Origin: Cyanobacteriota bacterium
GTDB lineage: Bacteria > Cyanobacteriota > Cyanobacteriia > Phormidesmidales > Phormidesmidaceae
Direction of reading: 5' to 3'
Assembly (NCBI GenBank): GCA_027483425.1
Contig: JAIXUR010000223.1
Location: 1-6,873, forward strand
DNA: 6,873 nt
Shown one piece after another: positions 6,401 through 6,873 of this stretch. Under the pieces are notes generated by a model. It made no database searches, was not told the DNA's origin, and saw only the letters and a program-made list of their open reading frames with translations. The position numbers and the translations under genes were made by a program. The stretch's first letter is position 1, and each line of letters opens with the position of its first letter.

Positions 6401-6873
6401 GCCAAAATATTTTAAGAAAAGCTCGGCTTCAGAGTAGCCTACGATGTCACAAAACTTTTGATTGACTCGAACAAATTGCCCATCTAGGTTGGCTTGAATC
6501 ATCCCCACGGCGGCTTGCTCGAAGGTGGCGCGGAAGCGCTCTTCGCTGTCACGGAGGGCCAGCTCGGCTTGTTTGCGATCGCTGATATTCAGCGCGTTGC
6601 CGACAATTTGCACCACCTGCCCTACGGCATTTTTTAACGGATTGAGTGTGGTCAAAGTCCAAACGTCACCCGTTGGCAAAGCGAGGAATTCTTCATAGCG
6701 CATGACCTGACCCGTTTCCACACAGCGCTGATAGTTGACGCACATTGCACTACCCGTCTCCATACCAAACACATCTTGGGGTCGCTTACCCAAAACTAAT
6801 GCACTGCTTAAGCCAGAAATTTTTTCGCTGGCGGGGTTCCAGCCAGAAATTCTAAATTCGTGATCAGCTAAGA
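3461..6873 (-). CDS. Multi-PAS hybrid histidine kinase, 5' end beyond the window
   Basis: The frame is open from the right edge to TAG at 3461-3463: 1136 residues are visible, numbered here from the first whole codon (6869-6871). In order: PAS1 (1-100, its start missing), PAS2 (about 109-227), PAS3 (237-353), PAS4 (359-477), PAS5 (489-606), each closed by a D-I-x-D-R-K motif; coiled coil (607-643); HisKA with H653 in SHELRTP; HATPase with N-box NLLSNAIKF (N771 the second Asn), G1 DTGPG (820-824) and G2 GTGLGL (849-854); REC (about 914-1035) with E919/D920, phosphoacceptor D963, T998 and K1020; then a tail of about 100 residues. All catalytic residues are present. No membrane segment is visible, so the seen part is cytoplasmic; ligands of the PAS domains are unknown, and no heme or flavin signature was recognised. 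A TTG at 6791-6793 could be taken as a start, but it lies inside PAS1 with good PAS sequence upstream, so the true start is outside. The REC-kinase gene follows 60 nt downstream. Confidence 0.95.
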   Translation of the reverse strand, partial: LADHEFRISGWNPASEKISGLSSALVLGKRPQDVFGMETGSAMCVNYQRCVETGQVMRYEEFLALPTGDVWTLTTLNPLKNAVGQVVQIVGNALNISDRKQAELALRDSEERFRATFEQAAVGMIQANLDGQFVRVNQKFCDIVGYSEAELFLKYFGDITHADDLAKDQALVSQLIAGDLSTFELEKRYHRSDGSIVWINLSVSLVRNSAGEAQYYIGIVEDISDRKQTEQQLESERLRLQIALEAANMGTWESSLESGIWSEHTEAIFGYAPGTFPGDREAFLNLVYADDQERVFAALAESFATRSPYHIEYRIHRLDGELRWVSVSGKVVDADGGAGLRIVGVALDITDRKQAELELQKLAAIVENSTDLIGLATMTGESLYLNAAGQALMGVASSALVGMPVEAFLSPEGLMRFQQEALPHLIQQGYWRGESMFRHVQTGETIATDQTLFLINDSQTGEPICMATICRDIRDRKRGEAQLREQEQFLRSIYEGVNQPIFVADVLADHQVRQAGWNPATAGLIGKTTEEVAGKPIQNHFAADEAAEILRRYGQCIATQQPLTVEECLTFQEQIRWMLTTYNPLINDEGQVYRVVGTVYDITDRKLLEQELRQINSSLEQRVTERTHDLQQAMEAAEAASRAKSTFLSNMSHELRTPLNAILGFSQLLGRNEALAVDEQHQINIINRSGQHLLTLINDILEMSKIEAGRATLNLNKFDLQQLFHHLEELFHLKAQSKGLTLTIPWEAQLPRYIQTDENKLRQVLTNLLSNAIKFTQAGRVTLRVQVDPTSHRPEAPDALAPDGLGVPSAAVYLQFSVQDTGPGIDPSEQEFLFKPFIQTRAGQAAQEGTGLGLPISQQFVHLMGGDLQVLSRLGEGATFFFEIPVVPVAASDLPPQPLDRKVVGLAPNQPQYRILVAEDHWENRQFLVKLLRSIGLLVQEAENGQAAVRLWQQWTPHLIWMDMRMPVMDGYGATRQIRALEDTQSPMLHPTKIVALTASAFDNEREAILAAGCDDLICKPATAALLFDKMAEHLGVSYLYQAPKDTPAPPALPSYATETALAPLIAALQTMPPAWIEQLHQAARMADEDLVTQCLEQIPPGQSILLAALQAWVDDLRLDKLVALTTAAQASETDA
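3464..3766 (-). other. Unassigned C-terminal tail of the hybrid kinase
   Basis: About 100 residues follow the REC domain. The first 25 or so are a proline-rich linker (DTPAPPALPSY), followed by helical segments including PPAWIEQLHQAARMADEDLV and LLAALQAWVDDLRLDKLV. The position and all-helical character are those of an HPt domain, but the phosphoacceptor motif H-x-x-K-G is absent; the only His in the helical part sits in LHQAARM with no Lys-Gly after it. It could be a degenerate HPt or a dimerisation or docking element. Confidence 0.5.
5801..5836. repeat. PAS-linker repeat, copy 1 (pairs with 6560-6595)
   Basis: This 36-nt segment matches 6560-6595 at 31 of 36 positions by hand alignment. 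Both encode the end of a PAS domain and the start of the linker (AL-[ND]-I-[ST]-DRKQAEL). The similarity at DNA level beyond the protein motif suggests that PAS units were copied within the gene. Confidence 0.65.
6560..6595. repeat. PAS-linker repeat, copy 2, containing an exact HIP1 octamer
   Basis: Partner of 5801-5836. Here the DRK codons contain the exact octamer GCGATCGC (6575-6582), where the other copy has GCGATCGG. It marks the PAS1/PAS2 boundary. Confidence 0.65.

Overview
The window looks like a piece of a cyanobacterial chromosome. The octamer GCGATCGC (the HIP1 repeat that is over-represented in many cyanobacteria) occurs exactly at least nine times by eye (starts 86, 642, 3176, 3295, 3402, 5950, 6032, 6194, 6575). 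The gene content agrees: a MetF-like protein of cyanobacterial type, a multi-PAS hybrid histidine kinase, and a response-regulator/histidine-kinase protein with its domains in the order REC then kinase. Base composition is moderately GC-rich. The genus cannot be fixed from the sequence.

Layout, left to right. (1) 1-346, minus: the first 115 codons of a methylenetetrahydrofolate reductase family gene, starting at TTG behind a good Shine-Dalgarno and cut by the left edge. (2) 347-533: a C-rich (plus-strand G-rich) spacer with degenerate short repeats, an inverted repeat and a perfect 17-bp tandem duplication that runs over the trpS stop codon. (3) 534-1544, minus: trpS, complete, tryptophanyl-tRNA synthetase. 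(4) 1545-1754: the intergenic region between divergent genes, with a possible 31-codon ORF. (5) 1755-2051, plus: a 98-residue helical protein of unknown function, the only convincing plus-strand gene. (6) 2052-2113: stem-loops between convergent genes, including the GGGGCGAA/TTCGCCCC inverted repeat. (7) 2114-3400, minus: a 428-residue REC + coiled coil + histidine kinase protein. (8) 3461-6873, minus: a large hybrid histidine kinase with at least five PAS domains, kinase core, REC domain and an unassigned C-terminal tail; its 5' end lies beyond the right edge.

Items 7 and 8 are on the same strand, 60 bp apart, with the hybrid kinase upstream, so they are probably co-transcribed. Together they carry two complete kinase cores and two complete receiver domains but no DNA-binding or cyclic-nucleotide output domain and no recognisable HPt motif. 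The simplest reading is a multi-input sensory pair in which the small protein's kinase is gated by its own N-terminal receiver. The direction of phosphate flow and the final target are not visible here. Nothing in the window amounts to a clear new system. The points most worth following are this kinase pair, the C-terminal tail of the hybrid kinase, the internally duplicated PAS domains joined by HIP1-containing linkers, the small helical protein, and the unusual spacer between trpS and the MetF-like gene.
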